Source: Acidobacteriota bacterium
GTDB taxonomy: Bacteria > Acidobacteriota > Terriglobia > Terriglobales > Acidobacteriaceae
NCBI GenBank assembly: GCA_021781255.1
Contig: JAJXXG010000831.1
Span: forward strand, 1 to 6,116
Direction: 5' to 3'
Length of the DNA: 6,116 nucleotides
Shown: positions 1 to 4,573 of the stretch, one piece after another
Position numbering within the stretch: position 1 is the first letter of the stretch
Layout: each line of letters begins with the position of its first letter
The notes under the pieces: generated by a model
Told to the model about the DNA's origin: nothing
Database searches by the model: none
Seen by the model: only the letters and a program-made list of their open reading frames with translations
Program-made: the position numbers and the translations under genes

Positions 1-424
1 CGTCGGTGATGGAGGTGTCGCCGATGGCGAAGAATGCGTGCCCCTGCGCGAGTTGGTTGCCGTCCAGGATGACCTGCTCCGGCGCGCTGCTGTCCGGCGC
101 GGCGGCATCGCCCTGTTTGCGGCAATGGATCGAGTATTGCAGGCCCTCCTCGGTGCGGGTGTAGTACCACCAGTCGCCATCGCGGTAGGGAACCGTGACG
201 TCGGTCTGCTTGATGTGGCTGAGCATCTCCCGGTAGAGTTCCTCGCGCAGACCGGCCAGCGGGGCCATGACGGCCTCGGCATAGGCGTTCTCGGCCTCAA
301 GGTAGGCGGTTACCTCGGGGTTGTCTTTGTCGCGAAGCCAGGCGTAGTCATCGGTGAGGACAACGCCATGGAGAGTGGTCTCGGCGTGCTGCTTGCGGGC
401 AACGGGGGGCTGGTTCTGGGTCAT
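1..424 (-). CDS. ptrB: Oligopeptidase B-like S9 serine peptidase, N-terminal part (cut by window edge)
   Basis: Reading the minus strand from the ATG at 424-422 gives 141 codons with no stop before the left edge. The product resembles the N-terminus of oligopeptidase B, a peptidase family S9A enzyme that cleaves short peptides after basic residues. Seen: the block YAWLRD (residues 27-32), then PEV..YLEAEN (36-46) and a downstream PYRDGDWWYYTR stretch. These match the family's N-terminal helical segment and the start of the beta-propeller; E. coli PtrB has the same YxWLRDD...PEVxxYLxxEN arrangement. The catalytic Ser/Asp/His lie in the C-terminal alpha/beta-hydrolase domain, which is outside the window, so activity cannot be judged. 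There is no signal peptide, so a cytoplasmic protein is expected. It is divergent from the TPM-domain gene across 110 bp. A prolyl endopeptidase of the same family is the alternative identity. Confidence 0.85.
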   Translation of the reverse strand, partial: MTQNQPPVARKQHAETTLHGVVLTDDYAWLRDKDNPEVTAYLEAENAYAEAVMAPLAGLREELYREMLSHIKQTDVTVPYRDGDWWYYTRTEEGLQYSIHCRKQGDAAAPDSSAPEQVILDGNQLAQGHAFFAIGDTSITD

Positions 425-433
425 TTCCTTCCC

Positions 434-439
434 AGTGTA
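434..439 (-). promoter_or_regulatory. Candidate -10 (TACACT) for the oligopeptidase gene
   Basis: TACACT on the minus strand ends 9 nt before the ATG at 424. A start site about 7 nt downstream would put the mRNA 5' end within a few bases of the start codon. No recognisable TTGACA lies 16-19 nt upstream. The sequence between hexamer and ATG is GGGAAGGAA, whose purines are too close to the ATG for ideal Shine-Dalgarno spacing. The same hexamer precedes the gene at 3198. Confidence 0.4.
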
Positions 440-520
440 GTGCTTTGGGCAGGCCGGCCGGGTTCATTGCGCGCGAAGGACCTCCGGGCCGGCGCTGGAA
501 CACCGGGTGGCGGGTCCACG

Positions 521-526
521 TACAAT
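521..526 (+). promoter_or_regulatory. Candidate -10 (TACAAT) for the TPM-domain gene
   Basis: TACAAT matches the sigma-70 -10 consensus at 5 of 6 positions and ends 8 nt before the ATG at 535. This implies a leaderless or nearly leaderless transcript. No Shine-Dalgarno sequence is present between hexamer and ATG (ATGTAGCG). The best -35 candidate, TGGAAC at 496-501 with a 19-bp spacer, is poor. Confidence 0.45.
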
Positions 527-534
527 ATGTAGCG

Positions 535-1341
535 ATGATTGCTTTTCGCCGTACATTTCCGTTTGCTGTTCTGGTGCTGGCCGGGCTGTTTGGCTGCTTC
601 GCAACGGTCGCTCTGGCCGAGCGGGTGCAGGACCTGCCCAAACCCACGGACTACGTAAGCGACTTTGCCCACGTGCTTTCGCCGCAGACCGTGGCGGTGC
701 TGGACAACATTTGCAGCCAGCTCGACCATACCCAGGCCAACGCGCAGATTGCCATCGTCACGGTGCGCAACTTTGGCGGGGACGATGCCGCCAACTTTGC
801 CGACGAGCTTGAAACCAAATGGAAGATGGGCCGCAAGGGCTCGGACCGCGGCGCCCTGGTGCTGCTGGCCGTGGACGACCACAAGTACCGCATCGAGGTC
901 GGCTACGGCCTGGAAGGGATTCTGCCCGACGGCAAGGTGGGCGACATCGGCCGGGCGATGGTCCCCTACCTGCGCGCGCGGGATTATGACAGCGCCGTAA
1001 CTCTGGCCGTGGGCCAGCTTGCCCACGTTATTGCCACGGACGCAAAAATCACGCTGAGCGACGAGCCGGCGCTGGCGCAGCAGCCGGTCCAGCGTGGCCC
1101 GATGCCGGGCAAGTTAGTTCTGCTGATCGTGCTGCTGATTTTCTTTGGCGGCTTTATGCTGCTGCGGGTGCTGCTTGGCCTGGGCCTGTTTCTGGGCGGT
1201 GGCGGGCCGTGGATTGGCGGAGGTCCGTTTTTCGGTGGCGGTGGCGGATTTGGTGGCGGCGGAGGCGGCGGTTCCGGCGGCGGTTTCGGTGGCTTTGGCG
1301 GCGGCGGCTTTGGTGGTGGCGGAGCCGGAGGCGACTGGTAG
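535..1341 (+). CDS. Secreted membrane-anchored TPM-domain (YgcG/Psb32-type) protein with Gly-rich tail
   Basis: The product has 268 aa. Residues 1-28 form a signal peptide (basic IAFRR, hydrophobic core, VALA before ER). Residues about 34-170 are a TPM domain: D43FAHVLS near its start, the central LVLLAVDDHKYRIEVGYGLEG block (108-128) and LPD (130-132). A membrane segment follows (about 194-219). The tail from 221 to 268 is almost only Gly and Phe and ends in DW, as is typical of the family. Predicted topology: TPM domain outside the membrane, glycine tail inside. TPM domains were named for a proposed phosphatase role; the function of the bacterial members is poorly settled. The ATG at 535 is preferred because the frame can be extended to 445 only by adding a non-conserved, Arg-rich leader ahead of a clean signal peptide. 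C21 follows LFG, so a lipoprotein is an outside possibility, but F at position -2 fits the lipobox badly. lemA follows 62 bp downstream, a common pairing. Confidence 0.88.
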   Translation: MIAFRRTFPFAVLVLAGLFGCFATVALAERVQDLPKPTDYVSDFAHVLSPQTVAVLDNICSQLDHTQANAQIAIVTVRNFGGDDAANFADELETKWKMGRKGSDRGALVLLAVDDHKYRIEVGYGLEGILPDGKVGDIGRAMVPYLRARDYDSAVTLAVGQLAHVIATDAKITLSDEPALAQQPVQRGPMPGKLVLLIVLLIFFGGFMLLRVLLGLGLFLGGGGPWIGGGPFFGGGGGFGGGGGGGSGGGFGGFGGGGFGGGGAGGDW

Positions 1342-1365
1342 ATTTTGCGTGATTTTTTTTGAAGG

Positions 1366-1385
1366 GGCTTCCCTGATTGGAAGCC
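1366..1385 (+). other. Hairpin immediately upstream of the lemA Shine-Dalgarno
   Basis: GGCTTCC (1366-1372) and GGAAGCC (1379-1385) form a 7-bp perfect stem with a 6-nt loop. It ends 1-2 nt before the AAGGAG that serves lemA. A T8 run lies upstream of it (1353-1360), not downstream, so it is not a plus-strand intrinsic terminator. On the minus strand it would be followed by A residues. It could protect the 3' segment after processing or affect access to the lemA ribosome-binding site. Confidence 0.45.
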
Positions 1386-1386
1386 G

Positions 1387-1397
1387 AAGGAGAAAGG
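1387..1397 (+). promoter_or_regulatory. lemA ribosome-binding region
   Basis: AAGGAGAAAGG ends 6 nt before the ATG at 1404. The AGGAG core (1388-1392) is 11 nt away and AAAGG is 6 nt away. This supports the start at 1404 over the in-frame ATG at 1377, which lies inside the hairpin region and would add nine polar residues before the membrane helix. Confidence 0.65.
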
Positions 1398-1403
1398 TAC
1401 CGT

Positions 1404-1982
1404 ATGCGTCGAGGACTTTGGATTGCCCTTGGAATCGCAGGCGTACTGGTTTTGGCCATTCTGATGGTCTTTGCCAGCTATGTGAGCGCGAGAAACCAGA
1501 TGGTGGCCAATGATCAGGGTGTCAAGGCTGCCTGGTCAGAGGTGGATGTTCAACTGCAGCGTCGTGCCGATCTGATTCCCAACCTGGTGGAGACCGTGAA
1601 GGGATTCACGAAGGAAGAGAGCACCGTATTCGGCGACATTGCCAATGCGCGCGCCGGCATGCTGAACGCGCAGGGCCCGCAGGCAAAGATTGAGGCCAAC
1701 GGGCGGCTGGATTCAGCGCTGGGACGGCTGCTGATGCTGACGGAGAACTATCCGCAGTTGAGGTCGAGCGACCAGTTCATGCGCCTGCAGGATGAGCTGG
1801 CGGGCACGGAAAACCGCATCGGCGTGGCTCGCAAGCGCTACAACGACGCGCTGCAGAACTACAACACCTTCGTGCTGCAGTTCCCCAACAACATCTGGGC
1901 GGGCATTGCCGGGTACAAGGTGAACAACGCCTTCTTCACGGCCAGTCCCGCAGCGCAGACGGTGCCTAACGTAAAGTTCTAG
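1404..1982 (+). CDS. lemA: LemA family membrane protein
   Basis: The product has 192 aa, the usual LemA length. A single N-terminal hydrophobic helix (about residues 5-27, flanked by RR) anchors a helical bundle. The LemA signature is clear: VKAAWSEVDVQLQRRADLIPNLVETVKGF (residues 40-68), where the WSEVDVQLQRR.DLIPNLV core is the most conserved part of the family. The C-terminal YN..V..FPNN block is also present (YNTFVLQFPNNI, 153-164). The exposed N-terminus and extracytoplasmic bundle are inferred from the family. LemA has no agreed biochemical role. Genes for LemA and TPM-domain proteins often sit together, and here lemA follows the TPM gene on the same strand with a 62-bp gap holding a hairpin and a good Shine-Dalgarno. 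It probably shares the upstream transcript. The 3' end runs into the convergent terminator at 2003-2038. Confidence 0.93.
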   Translation: MRRGLWIALGIAGVLVLAILMVFASYVSARNQMVANDQGVKAAWSEVDVQLQRRADLIPNLVETVKGFTKEESTVFGDIANARAGMLNAQGPQAKIEANGRLDSALGRLLMLTENYPQLRSSDQFMRLQDELAGTENRIGVARKRYNDALQNYNTFVLQFPNNIWAGIAGYKVNNAFFTASPAAQTVPNVKF

Positions 1983-2002
1983 GAAGCCTGGCTGCGGGCG
2001 TC

Positions 2003-2038
2003 AAAAAAGGCCATCCCATGCATCGGGATGGCCTTTCT
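2003..2038. terminator. Bidirectional intrinsic terminator between lemA and the STAS gene
   Basis: AAAGGCCATCCC (2006-2017) pairs perfectly with GGGATGGCCTTT (2025-2036), a 12-bp stem with the 7-nt loop ATGCATC. On the minus strand the stem runs into six U residues (2008-2003), a strong terminator for the STAS gene ending at 2072. On the plus strand the U-tract is shorter (TTTCT), so it is weaker for lemA ending at 1982. Confidence 0.88.
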
Positions 2039-2071
2039 GGCGCTTGTTGAAGGAGGCAGCCCGTACGGAGG

Positions 2072-2416
2072 CTACTTGTAGGAAGCGATCGCTGTAGCTT
2101 CGTCGTCGTAAATGTCAAAGACGGTGTAGAGTTTGGTCAACTGCAACACGTCCTTGACCTTCTTGGTAAGGTTCAGCAGCTTCAGGGCAGCACCCTGATT
2201 CTTGGATGTGGTGAAGGCGCTGACCAGTTCGCCCAGACCCGAGCTATCGATATAGCTCACGTCGCCCAGATTCAGCAGAATGGTTTTCTGTCCTTTGCCG
2301 ATCAGGTCGCGAATGGCCTCGCGCAGCTGCACACTGCCCTCGCCCAGAGTAATCCGCCCGCTGAGATCCAGTACGGTGACGCTGTCTACTTCGCGGGAAG
2401 CAATCGTAAGAGCCAC
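2072..2416 (-). CDS. STAS-domain anti-anti-sigma factor (SpoIIAA/RsbV-like)
   Basis: The product has 114 aa and is a single STAS domain of normal family length. Residues 55-63 read YIDSSGLGE, the signature of anti-sigma-factor antagonists. S58 is the expected phosphorylation site, aligned with the first Ser of DSSG in Bacillus SpoIIAA. In partner switching the unphosphorylated antagonist binds the kinase and frees its target; phosphorylation of this Ser breaks the complex. The start is GTG at 2416-2414, chosen because AAGGAGG (2430-2424) lies 7 nt upstream. The adjacent upstream gene on the same strand is the likely cognate kinase (137-bp gap). A good extended -10 in that gap suggests the STAS gene also has its own promoter. 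It ends just before the terminator at 2003-2038. An antagonist acting on a non-sigma target is possible. Confidence 0.93.
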   Translation of the reverse strand: MALTIASREVDSVTVLDLSGRITLGEGSVQLREAIRDLIGKGQKTILLNLGDVSYIDSSGLGELVSAFTTSKNQGAALKLLNLTKKVKDVLQLTKLYTVFDIYDDEATAIASYK

Positions 2417-2423
2417 GGGAATT

Positions 2424-2430
2424 CCTCCTT
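2424..2430 (-). promoter_or_regulatory. Strong Shine-Dalgarno fixing a GTG start
   Basis: AAGGAGG on the minus strand, 7 nt before the GTG at 2416. The conserved STAS beta-strand starts only a few residues in, so this start fits both the ribosome-binding site and the domain boundary. Confidence 0.8.
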
Positions 2431-2443
2431 TTGGTGTTGTACC

Positions 2444-2452
2444 GTTATAGCA
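2444..2452 (-). promoter_or_regulatory. Extended -10 promoter for the STAS gene (TGCTATAAC)
   Basis: On the minus strand TGC precedes TATAAC, a 5-of-6 match to TATAAT with the extended TGn element. The expected start site near 2437 leaves a leader of about 20 nt containing the AAGGAGG. No TTGACA-like -35 is visible, as is common for extended -10 promoters. It would allow the antagonist to be made independently of the upstream kinase. Confidence 0.55.
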
Positions 2453-2508
2453 CTGTTGGCGGTGGTGGAGTTGTGGAAGTCTGATCCGTACTGACTGCGG
2501 GTTGCAAG

Positions 2509-2534
2509 CCGTCCCCCGACGTCCGTCCCCCCGA
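2509..2534. repeat. Short direct repeat CCGTCCCCC(C)GA in the kinase-STAS gap
   Basis: CCGTCCCCCGA (2509-2519) is repeated as CCGTCCCCCCGA (2523-2534), 14 bp apart start to start. It lies between the kinase stop and the STAS promoter. The role is unknown: it could be an operator-like tandem site or a chance feature of GC-rich spacer. Confidence 0.4.
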
Positions 2535-2553
2535 ACATTCCTGCTCCTGCACG

Positions 2554-2994
2554 CTACGCTTTTTCTTCCGGTGAGGCCAGATGTTTCACCAGCGTCAGCT
2601 CGGTGCCGGGATGCAGTTGACGAAAGTGTACCTCATCCATGAAAGAGCGGATAAGAAAGATGCCCCGGCCGGTGCCTCGCATGAGGTTCTCCGGGGCGAG
2701 CGGGTCCGGGATTGAGTCCGGGTCCAGCCCCTGTCCCTGATCGGCAATGGTAATGACCAGCGATTTCCCGGTGTTTTCAAAGCTTGCTTTGACCATTTTC
2801 TTCGGGTCGTAGTCGTTGCCGTGCAGCACCGCGTTGACGGCGGCTTCGCGCACGGCCATGGTGAGCCGGAAGCGCTCATCCTCATCGAGGCCTGCTTCGG
2901 CTGCGAGCTTGTCCGCGGTGGCTTCCACCTCGCTGACGCTCTCCATGGTCGAATTGAGTGAGAACTCCAGTCGCCCTGCTCCGGGTTTGTTCAA
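2554..2994 (-). CDS. Anti-sigma-factor-type serine kinase (RsbW/SpoIIAB-like HATPase)
   Basis: With the TTG start at 2994-2992 the product has 146 aa, the usual length of this GHKL-ATPase family. RLEFSL (8-13) is the first strand. The N box is EAAVNAVLHGN (50-60; E50 and N54 are the expected catalytic and Mg-binding residues). DQGQG (85-89) is the G1 box and RGTGRGI (106-112) the G2 box that closes over ATP. Such kinases bind a sigma factor or other target and phosphorylate a STAS antagonist on serine; the STAS gene next door is the probable substrate. The TTG start is preferred because GGAGG (3008-3004) lies 9 nt upstream. An ATG at 3030-3028 in the same frame would add 12 mostly basic, non-conserved residues, and the frame stays open to about 3063. 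The target sigma factor is not in the window. It is divergent from the PRC/MgtE_N gene. Confidence 0.9.
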   Translation of the reverse strand: MNKPGAGRLEFSLNSTMESVSEVEATADKLAAEAGLDEDERFRLTMAVREAAVNAVLHGNDYDPKKMVKASFENTGKSLVITIADQGQGLDPDSIPDPLAPENLMRGTGRGIFLIRSFMDEVHFRQLHPGTELTLVKHLASPEEKA

Positions 2995-3003
2995 AAGGTT
3001 TTG

Positions 3004-3008
3004 CCTCC
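3004..3008 (-). promoter_or_regulatory. Shine-Dalgarno supporting a TTG start of the kinase
   Basis: GGAGG on the minus strand, 9 nt before the TTG at 2994. The alternative ATG at 3030 has no comparable site upstream. The choice shortens the protein to the conserved domain boundary. Confidence 0.6.
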
Positions 3009-3062
3009 GCCTCTGCCGGAACAGCAACATAGCACCGCGCCGTTTGAGGTACCTTGCTGGCA

Positions 3063-3091
3063 AGTTTCATGGCTTCAGCGGAATGTGTCAA
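3063..3091 (-). promoter_or_regulatory. Possible sigma-70 promoter for the kinase gene
   Basis: A perfect TTGACA (3091-3086) is followed by a 17-bp spacer and GAAACT (3068-3063). The -35 is consensus but the -10 matches only 3 of 6. The leader to the TTG at 2994 would be about 60 nt. It is the only TTGACA I found suitably placed in the window's intergenic regions. Confidence 0.35.
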
Positions 3092-3185
3092 GCACAACCG
3101 CTGCGGCGTCCTTTCCGGGGATTCCCTTGGGTAATCAAGTTGTCCAACCGGATGCACGCAGCGGCGCAAACCGGCACTGAGGGAA

Positions 3186-3191
3186 TACACT
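3186..3191 (+). promoter_or_regulatory. Candidate -10 (TACACT) for the PRC/MgtE_N/CBS gene
   Basis: TACACT ends 6 nt before the ATG at 3198, so transcription would start at or next to the A of the ATG. The intervening CACCTC has no Shine-Dalgarno. The hexamer is identical to the one before the oligopeptidase gene. No good -35 is visible. Confidence 0.45.
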
Positions 3192-3197
3192 CACCTC

Positions 3198-4454
3198 ATG
3201 CAGCCTCGCACCACCGCTCGCGTAAGCCTGACCGCCCTGCTCGGCACTCCGGTGACCGATGCGCAGGGGCACATGCGCGGCCGGCTCAAGGACATTGCCG
3301 TCGCCACGGGGCCAGACGCGGGCAAAGTTGCCGGACTCGTGCTGAAGACCCGCGCGGGGCTTTCGATTGTGCCTTCGCAGGAGGTTATGGAGACTCCCGC
3401 CGGAACGCTGGAGTTGCGCTCTGCGGGCGCGCTGGTGCCGCTTGAAGATCAGGGAAACTACATCTATCTGCAACAGGATCTGGTGGACCGGCAGATTATC
3501 GATGTCCATGGCCGAAAGGTGGTCCGCGTCAATGACGTGGATCTGGAATGGCTGGGCCATGGATCGGCGCACCTGCTGCGCGTGGCCGAAGTCGAGGTGG
3601 GGGTGCGCGGAGCCTTCCGCCGGATATTCAAGGGCCTTCTGCCCAGAGCCTCGCTGGAGTCGCTTTCGCGCAAGTTCGGGGCGCGCGGCATCCCCTGGCA
3701 GTTTGTCAACGTGATTGAGGTGGACCCGGCGCGGCGTGTGAAGCTGCGCATCGAGCACGAGAGGCTGGCGGAGATGCACCCCTCCGACCTGGCCGAGATT
3801 CTGGAAGACCTGGCGCCCGCCGAGCGCGAGGCCGTCTTTACTTCGCTCGATGAAGAGGTGGCCGCCGAGGCGCTGGAGGAGGTCGAGCCCAGGCTGCAGA
3901 AGGCCCTTCTGGAGAAGCTGGACGAGGAAAAGATCGCCGACATCGTCGAGGAGATGGACCCCGGAGCCGCTGCCGACTTGCTCGGCGAGCTGTCCGAGGA
4001 GCAGTCAGATGCCATTCTCGAAGAGATGGAGCCCGAGGAGCGGCAGGAGGTTGCCGAGCTTCTCGAATTCGACGAGAAATCGGCCGCCGGCTGCATGACG
4101 ACCGACTTCGTCTACCTGGGCATGGATGCCTCGGTTGCCAATGCAGTGCAGGCATTGCGCAGTTTTGACGGCGACCCCGAGTGCGTGACGGAAGTCTACC
4201 TGCTCGACGAAAAACGGGTGCTGCGCGGGATCGTTCCGCTGGCCCGGCTGGTGATGGCGCAGCCCGAGACGCGGCTGTCCCTGCTGATCGAGCAGCGCTT
4301 CCTCTCCTGCCCCGGAGATCTGCACCAGAACGAACTTGCCGAGCTCTTTGACAAGTACAACTTGCACGCTCTGCCCGTGGTGGATGCCCATGGCCGCATG
4401 GCGGGAGTGGTCCAGGCCGACCACGTCATCAGTTTCCTGCGGGAAAAGCTGTAA
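3198..4454 (+). CDS. Soluble PRC-barrel / MgtE_N / CBS-pair protein lacking the MgtE channel
   Basis: The product has 418 aa. Residues about 8-75 look like a PRC-barrel (SLTALLGTPVTDAQG.MRGRLKD). A second PRC-like segment spans about 90-175 (DLVDRQIIDVHGRKVVRVNDVDL). Residues 194-298 are an acidic helical repeat of the MgtE N-terminal type (HPSDLAEILEDL, then repeated EEVxPxxxxxLLEKLxEEK-like units). GCMTTDFVYL (298-307) leads into a CBS pair (about 300-352 and 360-418). In MgtE transporters the N and CBS domains sense Mg2+ and gate a five-helix channel. Here the protein ends right after CBS2 with no hydrophobic segment, so it is probably a cytoplasmic sensor or adaptor. Calling it a Mg2+ transporter would be wrong. 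The ligand (Mg2+ or adenine nucleotide) and the partner are unknown. It is divergent from the kinase gene, and its ATG has no Shine-Dalgarno. Confidence 0.85.
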   Translation: MQPRTTARVSLTALLGTPVTDAQGHMRGRLKDIAVATGPDAGKVAGLVLKTRAGLSIVPSQEVMETPAGTLELRSAGALVPLEDQGNYIYLQQDLVDRQIIDVHGRKVVRVNDVDLEWLGHGSAHLLRVAEVEVGVRGAFRRIFKGLLPRASLESLSRKFGARGIPWQFVNVIEVDPARRVKLRIEHERLAEMHPSDLAEILEDLAPAEREAVFTSLDEEVAAEALEEVEPRLQKALLEKLDEEKIADIVEEMDPGAAADLLGELSEEQSDAILEEMEPEERQEVAELLEFDEKSAAGCMTTDFVYLGMDASVANAVQALRSFDGDPECVTEVYLLDEKRVLRGIVPLARLVMAQPETRLSLLIEQRFLSCPGDLHQNELAELFDKYNLHALPVVDAHGRMAGVVQADHVISFLREKL

Positions 4455-4456
4455 GC

Positions 4457-4463
4457 AGGAGGT
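4457..4463 (+). promoter_or_regulatory. Orphan consensus Shine-Dalgarno after the PRC/MgtE_N gene
   Basis: AGGAGGT begins 2 nt after the TAA at 4452-4454. The next annotated start (ATG 4574) is over 100 nt away, so this site does not serve it. A GTG lies 8 nt downstream at 4472 and opens an 18-codon frame. Confidence 0.4.
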
Positions 4464-4471
4464 GCTGTCCG

Positions 4472-4528
4472 GTGTCTTCCAAAATGGGAAATCCGCTCCG
4501 GGGCCCAAGGGTCGTTACCAGTACCTAA
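4472..4528 (+). CDS. Possible 18-aa small ORF or leader peptide
   Basis: A GTG at 4472, spaced 8 nt from a consensus AGGAGGT, opens 18 codons ending in TAA at 4526-4528. The peptide starts (M/V)SSKMGNPL and ends VVTST. It has no recognisable domain or membrane segment. It lies in the 119-bp gap between the PRC/MgtE_N gene and the flavoprotein gene and ends 45 nt before the latter's ATG. It may be a real small protein or leader peptide, or a chance frame behind a stray purine run. The evidence is the ribosome-binding site and spacing only. Confidence 0.2.
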   Translation: MSSKMGNPLRGPRVVTST

Positions 4529-4573
4529 ATAAAAACAACAGCCTTGCATCGGAATCTGTGAAACAATTACAAG

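Noticed and set aside
38..532. Plus-strand open frame of 164 codons across the left end
   Set aside because: It lies antisense to the oligopeptidase B reading, which has clear family motifs. It also runs into the TPM promoter region and has no recognisable domain.
445..534. N-terminal extension of the TPM protein to an ATG at 445
   Set aside because: It would add 30 non-conserved residues ahead of a standard signal peptide and would span the likely -10 at 521-526.
1195..1338. Tandem DNA repeat or CRISPR-like array
   Set aside because: The periodicity comes from glycine codons in the TPM protein tail; there are no spacers or true repeats.
1342..1385. Intrinsic terminator between the TPM gene and lemA
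   Set aside because: The T8 run has no stable stem before it, and the real hairpin lies downstream of the T-run.
2816..3445. Plus-strand open frame of 209 codons over the kinase gene and the start of the PRC gene
   Set aside because: It overlaps two genes with clear domains in other frames, and its own translation is Ser/Arg-rich with no recognisable fold.
3464..4155. Minus-strand open frames inside the PRC/MgtE_N gene (Ser- or Arg/Pro-rich)
   Set aside because: They are low-complexity shadows of the acidic helical repeats on the plus strand.
3198..4454. Annotation as Mg2+ transporter MgtE
   Set aside because: The plug helix and five membrane helices are missing; only the cytosolic sensing domains are present.
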